A stretch of DNA of 18,104 nt from CAZVNZ01 sp964628515 (GTDB lineage: Bacteria; Bacillota; Clostridia; Christensenellales; Christensenellaceae): assembly GCA_964628515.1 (NCBI GenBank), contig CAZVNZ010000041.1, positions 1-18,104 of the forward strand, written 5' to 3'. A program made the translations under genes and the position numbers. The first letter of the stretch is position 1; the number at the start of each line of letters is the position of its first letter. Below the pieces are notes generated by a model. That model was not told the DNA's origin. It searched no databases and saw only the letters and a program-made list of their open reading frames with translations. Positions 11,701-15,161 of this stretch are shown piece after piece.

Positions 11701-12265
11701 GGAGAGTAATAACAAAATACCTGCAAATGCTAAGGAGCAAATGTATGAGTGGCTAAAGGTTAGCAGAGGGCGCACGGCAGATACACAAGCTACGGATGGT
11801 GTAGGCGATGAAGGTGGTAGTAAAAGAACAAGCGGAGGCAGACGGGCTAAAGGTGGCGGACGTTCTTCCAAAAAAGGCACGGGAGCAGGTAAACTAAAGG
11901 CGGATAAGACCGCGGAGCTTCTTCATAAAAAGAGCATTGAAAAAAGCAGGTTAGACCAAAAGCATATTAAGGAGAGGATTGCTCTTTTAAAGAAAAAACC
12001 GAGCGGTGTGCCTAAAGCTGTAAATGTTGGAGTTCTTAGACCGAAAATCAACCTTGCGGAGCATAAGGCACGGATGGCAGGATTTAATGTTCCAAGCGGC
12101 AAAACTATAAACGGTTATAGGGATATACGGCCGGATGTTTCTAAAATGCTGGCAGGGCGGACATACTTAAATAACGCCGCTATAGGAGAATCGCAAGAAA
12201 AAGATGTAATAGCAAATAGCAATTTGTTAGGAAAATACAAGAATTTACTGGGAGGTAAAAAATGA
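2792..12265 (+). CDS. Giant phage polyvalent protein, 3157 aa (LPD3-like, zincin-like, MuF-C-like and LPD38-like modules)
   Basis: ATG at 2792 is preceded by AAGGAGAG. The frame is uninterrupted for 9474 bp. Layout by residue: 1-320 Lys/Thr/Asn-rich and probably disordered; about 320-600 charged helical, coiled-coil-like; about 623-800 small-residue and hydrophobic, possibly membrane-active; about 985-1180 LPD3-like; about 1290-1420 zincin-like with HEELH at 1334-1338; about 1430-1607 MuF-C-like; about 1640-2290 helical with DYFPHF; about 2300-2530 LPD38-like with a hydrophobic stretch at 2467-2490; 3010-3035 Gly/Arg/Lys basic tract. Polyvalent proteins of this kind are known from phages and conjugative elements and are thought to enter the recipient with the DNA. 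The place after the ejection-like gene suggests an internal virion protein. It overlaps the next gene by 4 nt (ATGA). Module names rest on motif recognition by eye. Confidence 0.95.
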   Translation: MAIKVRTAREIAEDRKKKEGKPPIKTTVYKMPAKKNTETETKKPAVTFKNTFMPQAQKPKTTNVLTINKSNMPTNSTKNTKTVSKDTQTATNTVNNVKTRIQQNKPQGAVEKNLGKMYIEPFAQKKLTADSTAKEILNIKKGPLEKPKKQSYNSAIQVKDVPYNKAVDAKKQKAVRDIKAKADTDILNNYNNAMKGLTKAQQDPNYYSFIESGRKLAGTGRDFDTMKEFKKLNPSLYKNETVLKTSPLNNGVNISANGGNDTKYTHEEKQTLDYLRGKYNTTKSDADLKEYETAKDIIDKGNKVNTTKKKEFEGEMLKDPNAKANILNRRTALSEAEGNINKSYPMGVDRGKQDLSKYIDEVKKGVRAEDANLPLANAQGMLDYIAVVEKEKQALEAYSAYDLTQTAEQYHQKQKDIDKQINELEKSKYGLDTQAQAETEKQIYDLRKERDRAKTQWQISNNQELTDKEKAKVKEWESGVAGNLDGLAQQGKGWLQEQTAITGTQYDPFAHSGDSISEYSRATTKEKDIYAAIVAKYGFDAGNEWLKINAGEFAERKAKADAESLRNMENAGLQQAAILGNDFMAGLQTFTSGAQSAIRSIQGDTRPLQQTASNLVRGEIRPELTALAGFGSDFVYNTANMLPTVATSAINPWVGTALMGFTSYGNAVNESLSEGMRFDEAVSYGIMTGASEALLEKAMGGFATMGGLTKNAKGALTKIDDVIKKSVKNPKIVGAINVLVNQAVSSAGEFSEEYLQEILNPVFRNLAFGEDNEIKPFTQEALYAGLLGAVTSLGMNSASYGANYKNSINKQSVAEEIATTLGMDVGEVYKALGNPPEVKSKVKQLPNEIASVLSNGSAIINKTADGNERVKYEVLNSLNNVEKAFIVDAINKDIESRGGSLDKIVADYKQSYLSKNIPVTSKDVFDTLVASYIKDVYSGNTSLGDADVIINNKTALALYSRSFNGIGEDIGIVGLQGEGADLQSNNAINDDVRFSIQKDADGMPYVKVDDDILAGVPKSDWGRVTRDVLKTKFADGIEVGDKNIGVNKISRNEFTQSKYSQHLNKTNTPLLYKKYKIANNVDELLKAFNYKYEEPMHIRKDNIVGFYRGKATVEIGGKNYTGDVLTAELKNGKEIFYDVVNIKETPYTVDSKNKLTVETGVSSIKNIPQENLIVKEKNNVSDDDGLQRKSMQSTFGKSGEMESKSRAFEERRETTGGQETKQPTGRLVQIKDNKGQILFEGETKTPEGKAEYLRFASSYAKKGSIAGVKGAVIPTEIYTDGMTNLKEENASKGIETVFLTHATLDGSNVNGLTSKDTIYINVGSEYSIEAINSHEELHYKLKQNPTKARLLFEEVKSTLSTQELNKILGEYKQRYAGLIEGMSDKQATDYLIEEFLADVYGGMAKDSRISALIDGADLGVGGKGNKKSNDIKFSIDKSFKQQLNEIDEGTFDKSNSHVYVTETPAIFNKKANMPKLPIAMRYDAVFLAMKREGELKGNYHNLGTDIMSQIPKALEDPLLIYKNINTGRIETAIELKDKKGKNILLSIEMNTTGKFDGKHKAVNLVITAFGVKEQYYLKRMAENEFIYKKESTSQVNPRGQFPSVFNEIDSNKTVSQDDDKVNTEKPKYSIGEKETTSTTPNKTTKPTAPTLQDIPRKAQDYYNSKTNSLINKANKLFGIMPRDKVEFKARIREFTQDVFNEGGIDARNAQKLFEDLYQKGRVLDDAYLKEYQDLKKLIKDTPIDVSSLKNDVADFSAWRKSMFGKLKLANNGMKPDIFYKQLTEMYPEVFTEEIINSTDMVNAIAEVYNGITSKEYTNDEANGKDFKEYAKEQYARMLKDVLTEAQRAKAYYNETVRGSEDLGVIDEVSVDISYTRRDRAQKTLEQMDEKNLLTKIEKQRAENIAKGLDYGESRPSATVLDYAKALKQKTEADNVINAYNAQRKQELLAEAIRATEKSDLWKDKKNGLAYARETQERNIFDIAGKADKEGAELVKRTYFDPIHKNEALGQNFLKEYRAKVKAMGLSEAESVLVQAYGEKLIDDERLKAYAGNTKNIVISNENGDIVYKRRFSGKKGDVNIDKVKQSVEEFKGIYSTMLDMANNALKGNGYPPIKGLKDYFPHFSTKKGIIETVLAKIGLDLNNTDTLPEDIAGLTHTFKPGKTWFASFLHRLGERTEFDAVYGFDSYVEGIKNVIFHTEDIQKLRALETALRTKHTEEVIAQKIKDIYAGDIPEGMKADEVQKFLEKSNSGRLNNYVINLSDYIEMIAGKKAFADRQAERDLGRGFYNVMRAMEGRVASNMISFNVGSWLTNFIPLAQSTGQIGIHRLLKGMGKTLKSYVKNDGFASTSDFLINRKGSERISAGGLEKVIASGVKPMEWIDSFVTQSITRAKYYEGIAEGLSHDNAMQKANETTANIVADRSYGALPTIFNRKSPFWKLFTMFQVEVNNQFSNLLKDIPREAKAKGVAWLVSAIMQYMIASFAYNELYEWLVGRRPALDPIGVALQAFKDYNNKNMKKSDASLNLTQNVLEQMPFVGGLLNGGRVPVSAAIPFAGSITDASKGLAEFADDEIAGEYKGQLVAKELTKPLWYLAMPGGGGAVKKVVEGLTAVNAGGDFSYNKKGESSLKYAIDKTPENYAKATLFGKYSTQGGKEYIKNGFDGLNVNQTFAYNNLVKGGITPQKAQEIVKTVSKQEPDISVDGVTIEGSKQKKQMRRIKEYNLPKELTYGLYKDMLFNDEFAEKADTATNDFKIDKGKFIDIYNSIYDVKGIKDENGKTVANTAGLQKKDILTDAKLDEKQQAYLYEVFNVGKKVTDGTASWDKIKQATGVDYKNNQDEKIVSSSSGSSVANSAQGNFIKAAEGIEIPKYKKETLAKIADMGITVEDYAYIDSRFTAQGDRKLEFLQGLGLPKEQLNNVAKEFLLSATAKKKMNVATDLGIANELYVEAYMYSWGTVGNKGERNEQIYNWVESNNKIPANAKEQMYEWLKVSRGRTADTQATDGVGDEGGSKRTSGGRRAKGGGRSSKKGTGAGKLKADKTAELLHKKSIEKSRLDQKHIKERIALLKKKPSGVPKAVNVGVLRPKINLAEHKARMAGFNVPSGKTINGYRDIRPDVSKMLAGRTYLNNAAIGESQEKDVIANSNLLGKYKNLLGGKK
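5744..6331 (+). other. LPD3-like module in the giant protein (about residues 985-1180)
   Basis: The segment opens with DDVRFSIQKD and continues as a mixed alpha/beta stretch ending in beta-rich KATVEIGGKNYTGDVLTAEL and FYDVVNIKETP. This resembles the phage 'large polyvalent protein-associated domain 3', which has been compared with barnase/EndoU/colicin/RelE-type (BECR) folds. I cannot name catalytic residues. The assignment is by pattern and is moderate. Confidence 0.5.
6659..7051 (+). other. Zincin-like metallopeptidase module in the giant protein (about residues 1290-1420)
   Basis: HEELH at residues 1334-1338 matches the HExxH zinc-binding helix of metallopeptidases. It is preceded by a beta-strand-like DTIYINVGSEYS. 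A second helix about 55 residues later (YLIEEFLADVYGG) carries E1393/E1394, either of which could be the third zinc ligand, as in gluzincin-type peptidases. Zincin modules are known in phage polyvalent proteins. Substrates are unknown: possible targets are host envelope or defence proteins, or the giant protein itself. Confidence 0.6.
7079..7612 (+). other. MuF-C-like toxin-type module in the giant protein (about residues 1430-1607)
   Basis: The module starts with the boundary motif DIKFSIDKS. It has the family's feel: HNLGTDIMSQIPKALEDPLL, then YKNINTGRIETAIELKDKKG, then ILLSIEMN and a conserved-looking VNLVITAFGVKE strand. MuF C-terminal domains are phage-borne modules predicted to have BECR-type nuclease or toxin folds. 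No partner resembling an immunity protein is seen nearby. Activity is not established from sequence alone. Confidence 0.5.
9689..10381 (+). other. LPD38-like module in the giant protein (about residues 2300-2530)
   Basis: The segment runs from NMISFNVGSWLTNFIPLAQS (2300 onward) through an amphipathic region to NRKSPFWKLFTMFQVEVNNQ (from 2431) and a hydrophobic helix VAWLVSAIMQYMIASF (from 2467) ending in YEWLVGRRP. This order is characteristic of the phage 'large polyvalent protein-associated domain 38'. The hydrophobic helix suggests contact with or insertion into a membrane, which would fit a protein delivered during genome ejection. Function of the family is unknown. Confidence 0.65.
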
Positions 12266-13062
12266 GCATTGAAAATTTGAAGTTTAAAGAAAGTGAATTT
12301 GAGGGTAAGGACATATCTTCGTTGCCCGATGAGCCGAGTAACGAAGGTTTAACCGCACAAGAACTGAAAGAAAGGTTTGATTATATTGCTAAAAATATGA
12401 TTGCATTAGGCAGGTTTAATGAGCTTGTTGATATATTGGCAAGCGCAGTAGGTGGCAGAAATATTGGGGCTTCCGATTATAAGGGCAGGGGCTTTAGTGA
12501 TGTGCAGGGCGGAATTGAGTCTGCACTTGATTATGTTGATGAGAAGATACTTGCCATTGGTGCCGGGGATATGAGTAAGGCGGAGTTTGTTAATGAGGGG
12601 GGTATTGGGGTTGTACTTAAGGCGTTAAGGGCGATTGATGCGGAAAAATTTAATAACAAAACCGAAAACGAGTTGCTATCAAAAATATACCCCGTTGGGT
12701 GCATATATATGAGTGCGGTTGCTACGAATCCTAAAACTCTATTTGGCATAGGGACTTGGGTAGAGTGGGGGAAAGGGCGTGTGCCTGTGGGGGTTGATAC
12801 GGCGCAGGTTGAATTTAATACCGTTGAGAAAACGGGGGGGAGTAAGACTCATGTTTTAACTGTTAATGAAATGCCGGCACATAATCACCCTATATCGTTT
12901 AATCATAGTGCCACGGCATTTGGTGGATATGCTTTAGCCGGATCTACTGAATATGGAGCAACTGCAACTGTAGACGGCTTTATTAACAATAGAGGTGGTG
13001 GAGCTGCACACAACAACTTACAACCATACATTACTTGCTATATGTGGAAAAGGACGGCATAA
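12262..13062 (+). CDS. Phage tail fibre / baseplate protein with collar-like C-terminal domain, 266 aa
   Basis: The start codon overlaps the giant gene's stop (ATGA), which suggests translational coupling. The N-terminus (about 20-60) has SLPDEPSNEGLTAQELKERFD, a pattern common at the virion-anchoring end of tail proteins in Firmicutes prophages, followed by a helical shaft-like middle. The C-terminal half begins at Y143 with YPVGCIYMS, then LFGIGTWVEWGKGRVPVG, TGGSKTHVLT, EMPAHNH at 203-209 and a closing HNNLQPYITCYMWKR. This is the signature of the phage collar / short-tail-fibre tip fold that trimerises and contacts the host surface. The EMPAHNH histidines may bind metal at the trimer axis, by analogy with T4 short tail fibre. 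Likely role: receptor binding or tail tip. The final residue is Ala, directly before TAA. Confidence 0.8.
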   Translation: MSIENLKFKESEFEGKDISSLPDEPSNEGLTAQELKERFDYIAKNMIALGRFNELVDILASAVGGRNIGASDYKGRGFSDVQGGIESALDYVDEKILAIGAGDMSKAEFVNEGGIGVVLKALRAIDAEKFNNKTENELLSKIYPVGCIYMSAVATNPKTLFGIGTWVEWGKGRVPVGVDTAQVEFNTVEKTGGSKTHVLTVNEMPAHNHPISFNHSATAFGGYALAGSTEYGATATVDGFINNRGGGAAHNNLQPYITCYMWKRTA

Positions 13063-13074
13063 ACCTTACAAATT

Positions 13075-13094
13075 AGAGCTTAACGCTCTTTTTT
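13075..13094 (+). terminator. Weak intrinsic terminator or attenuator before the lysis genes
   Basis: A 5-bp stem AGAGC / GCTCT with loop TTAAC and a run of six T residues lies 12 bp after the tail fibre stop and 28 bp before the amidase start. It could lower expression of the lysis genes relative to structural genes. Confidence 0.55.
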
Positions 13095-13122
13095 AATATT
13101 ATTTTTTTTGGAGGAAAAACAA

Positions 13123-13824
13123 ATGTTCGAGTATGTGAAAAACTACAATTTAAAACTCAAGGCGCTTGAAAAACGCAAAAAGACGGATTTAATTGTGCTC
13201 CACCACACCGAGGGCGGCACAACGGAGACGGTGCAGAGTATCAACGCTTATCACCAAAGCAAAGGACACAAGGGTATTGACTACAATATTTGCGTGCAAA
13301 AGGACGGTACTGTTGTGTGGGGTCGGGGGCTTGATACTGTGGGCGGACACACAAACAACTCTTATCCAACCACGAAGGGAGTTAATGCTCGAAGTGTGGG
13401 GATTGTTGCACTTGGCAATATGGAGAAAAACCAAATGCCGGCCGCACAGCTTGGAGCTTTAAAGCAGATTACACGAGACGTGGCTAAGTATTACGGAATT
13501 AAAGACATTAAGTCGCATAAAGAAATTGCGGGCGGTACTTACACCGATTGCCCGGGGAGATACTTCCCCACGGAAGAAATACGTGCTTACGCTCTTGGGA
13601 ATGATAACTTAATTCCCGATGAAAAAAATCCGCTTATATGGAAAGTTGCGGTTGGTACGCTTAATTTTAGAGAGGGTGACAGCACTAAGTCTAAGGTGCT
13701 TAAGGTACTGCACAAGGGGGACACGGTTAAGCTGGATAGGTATGTGCCCGGAGAGGATTGGGCACGGGTGTATGTTGGAAATGAGATTGGTTGGGTTTGG
13801 CTTAAGTATATAGAGGAGGCGTAA
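13123..13824 (+). CDS. Endolysin: N-acetylmuramoyl-L-alanine amidase (amidase_2) with SH3 domain
   Basis: ATG at 13123 lies 8 nt after GGAGG; an earlier TTG at 13108 overlaps that ribosome binding site and is rejected. The 233-aa protein has an amidase_2 (T7 lysozyme / PGRP-type) domain at about residues 15-160. The three expected zinc ligands are visible: H27 in VLHHTEGG, H132 in KSHKEIAGG and C143 in TDCPGRYF. The conserved GIDYNICVQKDGTVVWGRG segment lies between them. A C-terminal bacterial SH3-type wall-binding domain runs from about 178 to the end (LNFREGDSTKSKVL, GEDWARVYVGNEIGWVW). It cuts the amide bond between the muramic acid lactyl group and L-alanine to release progeny phage. There is no signal peptide, so it depends on the holin encoded 4 bp downstream. 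Confidence 0.92.
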   Translation: MFEYVKNYNLKLKALEKRKKTDLIVLHHTEGGTTETVQSINAYHQSKGHKGIDYNICVQKDGTVVWGRGLDTVGGHTNNSYPTTKGVNARSVGIVALGNMEKNQMPAAQLGALKQITRDVAKYYGIKDIKSHKEIAGGTYTDCPGRYFPTEEIRAYALGNDNLIPDEKNPLIWKVAVGTLNFREGDSTKSKVLKVLHKGDTVKLDRYVPGEDWARVYVGNEIGWVWLKYIEEA

Positions 13825-13828
13825 TTTT

Positions 13829-14122
13829 ATGAATATTCAAGATTTAGGTTTGGTGGCAATTCCTGTAATAGTGGTAATTTGCTACTTGATTTGTAACGCA
13901 GTTAAAGCAACGCAGATTGATAACAAGTGGTTGCCTGTAATAGCAGGTATAAGTGGTGGCGTACTTGGTGTGGTGGCAATGGTGGTTATATCGGAATATC
14001 CTGCAAACGATTTTTTAACCGCTTTTGCAATAGGTGTTGTAAGCGGATTTACAGCAACTGGAGTAAATCAAATAGCAAAACAATTTGGGATAGGCGCAAA
14101 TAAAGGAACGGAAGAGGAATAA
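13829..14122 (+). CDS. Phage holin, 97 aa
   Basis: ATG at 13829 is served by a GAGGAGG-type site inside the last codons of the amidase gene; the two genes are 4 bp apart. Hydrophobic segments lie at about residues 6-22, 34-54 and 62-80, joined by short loops (TQIDNKW and SEYPANDF). The C-terminus after VNQIAKQ is charged. Length, membrane segments and the VSGFTATGVNQ pattern match small Firmicutes phage holins. Holins collect in the cytoplasmic membrane and open it at a set time, letting the amidase reach the wall. Its stop overlaps the start of a possible 25-codon ORF (TAATG). Confidence 0.85.
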   Translation: MNIQDLGLVAIPVIVVICYLICNAVKATQIDNKWLPVIAGISGGVLGVVAMVVISEYPANDFLTAFAIGVVSGFTATGVNQIAKQFGIGANKGTEEE

Positions 14123-14199
14123 TGCTTAAAATCATAAATGAATTACTTAATAAATATATGAGGTTGGTTGCGTTAAATGGAAACAAGAGAGATTGTTAG
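14122..14199 (+). CDS. Possible 25-aa leader / coupling ORF between holin and last phage gene
   Basis: An ATG shares its A with the holin stop (TAATG). An AGAGG lies 4 nt upstream, a slightly short spacing. The frame ends at TAG 14197-14199, after the start codon of the next gene (14177), which has only a distant GAGG. Translation of this mini-ORF could open or feed the next start. Peptide: MLKIINELLNKYMRLVALNG followed by NKRDC, amphipathic and basic. It may be chance. Confidence 0.25.
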   Translation: MLKIINELLNKYMRLVALNGNKRDC

Positions 14200-14521
14200 A
14201 GTTGCGCTTGAGGTTATTATTGCTATCTTGGGTACATCGGGGATTATCGTTATTTATTTGAAACAGCGCATCAAGGTGGAGGAGGGGCATAATCACAGGT
14301 TTAGAGAAATAAGTAACGATATTGATGTGCAGAAAGCTGCAAGGCATACGGCGGAGGTTTATTTGATACGATTGCAGGCGCGCATAATTCAAGGAGAGGT
14401 TGCCGCAAACGGTGAGTATCGGGCGGCGGTGGAGAAGTTTATTGCTGAAGATGAAAAGTTAGAGGAGCTTTATAAAAAGAAGGCTGTTGTGGCACAGAGT
14501 GTATTTAAAAAAGGGAGCTGA
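14177..14521 (+). CDS. Single-span membrane protein, last gene of the prophage lysis cassette, 114 aa
   Basis: ATG at 14177 has no strong Shine-Dalgarno and may be coupled to the ORF that overlaps it. Residues about 5-28 (VRVALEVIIAILGTSGIIVI) form one membrane segment. The rest is a charged, mostly helical region rich in Glu, Lys and Arg, with a coiled-coil-like pattern near residues 85-105 (FIAEDEKLEELYKKKAV). Position after amidase and holin suggests a second lysis protein such as an antiholin, an LLH-type holin or a superinfection-exclusion membrane protein. I do not recognise a specific family. The last codons and the stop are part of the terminator hairpin. Confidence 0.7.
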   Translation: METREIVRVALEVIIAILGTSGIIVIYLKQRIKVEEGHNHRFREISNDIDVQKAARHTAEVYLIRLQARIIQGEVAANGEYRAAVEKFIAEDEKLEELYKKKAVVAQSVFKKGS

Positions 14522-14536
14522 CTGCTCCCTTTTTTT
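14507..14536 (+). terminator. Strong intrinsic terminator ending the prophage late operon
   Basis: The stem is AAAAAAGGGAGC paired with GCTCCCTTTTTT, with loop TGACT. The stop codon TGA of the last gene (14519-14521) lies in the loop. The A-rich 5' arm makes it usable from both strands, insulating the prophage end from the host side. Confidence 0.9.
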
Positions 14537-14582
14537 GACTAATTTTTGACTAATTTTTTTTACGATTGACTAATTTTTGACT
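14535..14582 (+). repeat. Four TTGACT repeats spaced 11, 20 and 11 bp: candidate integrase arm-type sites
   Basis: TTGACTAATTT-type units begin at 14535, 14546 and 14566, and a shorter TTGACTGAT unit at 14577. The 11-bp spacing is about one helical turn, so paired protomers would sit on the same DNA face. They lie about 110-155 bp inside the tRNA-derived attachment core, where tyrosine integrases bind arm-type sites. The role is inferred from position and pattern. Confidence 0.6.
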
Positions 14583-14598
14583 GATAAATTATTGGTAT

Positions 14599-14665
14599 AT
14601 ATGGGTAAGTATGATTGCGAAAAAAGCTTATTTAAAAAGGTTTTTGGCAAATATGAGTAAGTGTG
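14599..14665 (+). repeat. Pair of 15-bp imperfect direct repeats near the attachment core
   Basis: ATATGGGTAAGTATG at 14599-14613 and ATATGAGTAAGTGTG at 14651-14665 match at 13 of 15 positions, 52 bp apart start to start. They lie between the TTGACT repeats and the tRNA fragment. They could be excisionase or accessory-factor sites. Confidence 0.45.
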
Positions 14666-14690
14666 CTTAATAGTGAATAATAGTAAAATT

Positions 14691-14740
14691 TCTGACTCTT
14701 AATCAGGGTGTCCCGGGTTCGAATCCCTGATGGCCCACCA
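14691..14740 (+). other. attR: 3' fragment of a tRNA-Lys(CTT) gene (prophage right attachment site)
   Basis: The fragment has an anticodon stem TCTGA/TCAGG with loop CTCTTAA (anticodon CTT), a GTGTC variable loop, a T arm CCGGG-TTCGAAT-CCCTG, an acceptor 3' strand ATGGCCC and ACCA. No matching GGGCCAT acceptor strand or D arm precedes it, so only the 3' part is here. One T-stem pair (14714/14728, C-T) is mismatched. This is the usual scar where a phage integrated in a tRNA 3' end and restored the gene at the other junction. The exact core limits need the left junction. Confidence 0.82.
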
Positions 14741-14753
14741 CACATGGAATGAA

Positions 14754-14787
14754 AAAATCCACCGAGCCGTAGGCGACAGTGGATTTT
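14754..14787. terminator. Terminator-like hairpin, probably the original tRNA-Lys terminator
   Basis: A 9-bp stem AAAATCCAC / GTGGATTTT encloses 16 nt with an inner GCC-GTA-GGC hairpin. T-rich sequence follows on both strands (TTTTATT on +, six T on the minus strand). It lies 14 bp after the tRNA CCA, where a tRNA terminator is expected. Confidence 0.6.
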
Positions 14788-14897
14788 ATTCAGTCCAGCG
14801 GTTAATTTTTGCGAAGCAAAAACTTAACTTCCGATTTGATAGCGTGCGCAGCACTTTTACTACCACTACCATCCTAATAAGCAAAAGAAAACCCAAT

Positions 14898-14928
14898 TCG
14901 CAGTTTGGCTTGTGGACTGCGATTTTTT
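14898..14928 (+). terminator. Intrinsic terminator-like hairpin
   Basis: TCGCAGT pairs with ACTGCGA across an 11-nt loop and is followed by six T residues. No gene ends directly before it, so it may be the remains of a lost transcript or a back-up terminator. Confidence 0.5.
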
Positions 14929-14965
14929 AAATTGCACGTTTTTTTCTGCTACTTTGATGTGTGTA

Positions 14966-14998
14966 TCCCTTAAAACCTTCGGTTTTAGCGGATTTTTC
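14966..14998 (+). terminator. Intrinsic terminator-like hairpin
   Basis: TAAAACC / GGTTTTA with a TTC loop (14971-14987), extended by TCC / GGA across mismatches, followed by five T residues. On the minus strand the downstream tract is poor. No adjacent gene explains it. Confidence 0.45.
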
Positions 14999-15032
14999 GA
15001 GTCTATTATTTTTGTCTAAAATAAAAACAAAC

Positions 15033-15126
15033 AAAAAAGAACCACCTTAAAGTTAAATTCTCGCAGTTTTGTTAAGGAACTGCCACCATGTGCAATATAG
15101 CACCATCAAAAAGTAGTTCTACTTAT
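15033..15126 (-). ncRNA. Candidate small structured RNA, about 94 nt, below a strong promoter
   Basis: On the minus strand, starting about 7 nt after the promoter -10, the sequence can form a closing stem GAACTAC / GTGGTTC (15113-15119 with 15039-15045) followed by six U. Inside are two hairpins: GUGC/GCAC at 15090-15103 and GCAGTT/AACTGC at 15063-15083. The first 20 nt can instead form AAGTA-GAAC-TACTT followed by U residues, so two mutually exclusive folds exist. It fits no RNA family I recognise. A 17-codon ATG frame with tandem Trp codons lies within it but has no ribosome binding site. Confidence 0.4.
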
Positions 15127-15132
15127 AGAAAA

Positions 15133-15161
15133 ATATTAGCATAGTAATACTATTGTGTCAA
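15133..15161 (-). promoter_or_regulatory. Near-consensus sigma-A promoter with a palindromic operator in the spacer
   Basis: Read on the minus strand: TTGACA, a 17-bp spacer, then TGC directly before TAATAT, i.e. a consensus -35, ideal spacing and an extended -10. An A/T tract (about 15159-15175) precedes the -35 and could act as an UP element. The spacer holds a perfect 13-bp palindrome, ATAGTA-A-TACTAT, at 15141-15153, suited to a dimeric repressor. It points away from rpmB, toward the prophage, with no protein gene below it. Confidence 0.7.

Noticed and set aside
685..12749. Long minus-strand open frames antisense to the phage genes
   Set aside because: They are shadows of real + strand genes, with no ribosome binding sites and low-complexity Ser/Leu/Phe composition typical of antisense frames.
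12688..13062. Tail fibre C-terminal region as a target of a diversity-generating retroelement
   Set aside because: No template repeat or reverse transcriptase is present in the window, and the 3' end lacks the adenine-directed variable pattern.
13108..13122. Earlier TTG start for the amidase
   Set aside because: It overlaps the Shine-Dalgarno GGAGG that serves the ATG at 13123.
14535..14605. TTGACT repeats read as -35 elements of a promoter
   Set aside because: No -10 lies at 16-18 bp; the nearest TATATA/TATATG is only 13-15 bp from the last repeat. Phased repeats near the att core fit recombinase binding better.
14730..14930. Open frame of 66 codons on the + strand starting inside the tRNA fragment
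   Set aside because: It begins within the tRNA acceptor strand and CCA, runs through several hairpins, has no ribosome binding site and resembles no protein.
15033..15060. T-box-like GGTGG near a U tract
   Set aside because: The conserved T-box antiterminator sequence, specifier loop and a downstream aminoacyl-tRNA synthetase or amino acid gene are all missing.
15053..15106. 17-codon ORF with tandem Trp codons as a trp-type attenuator leader peptide
   Set aside because: There is no ribosome binding site and no biosynthetic gene downstream, so tandem TGG is probably chance.
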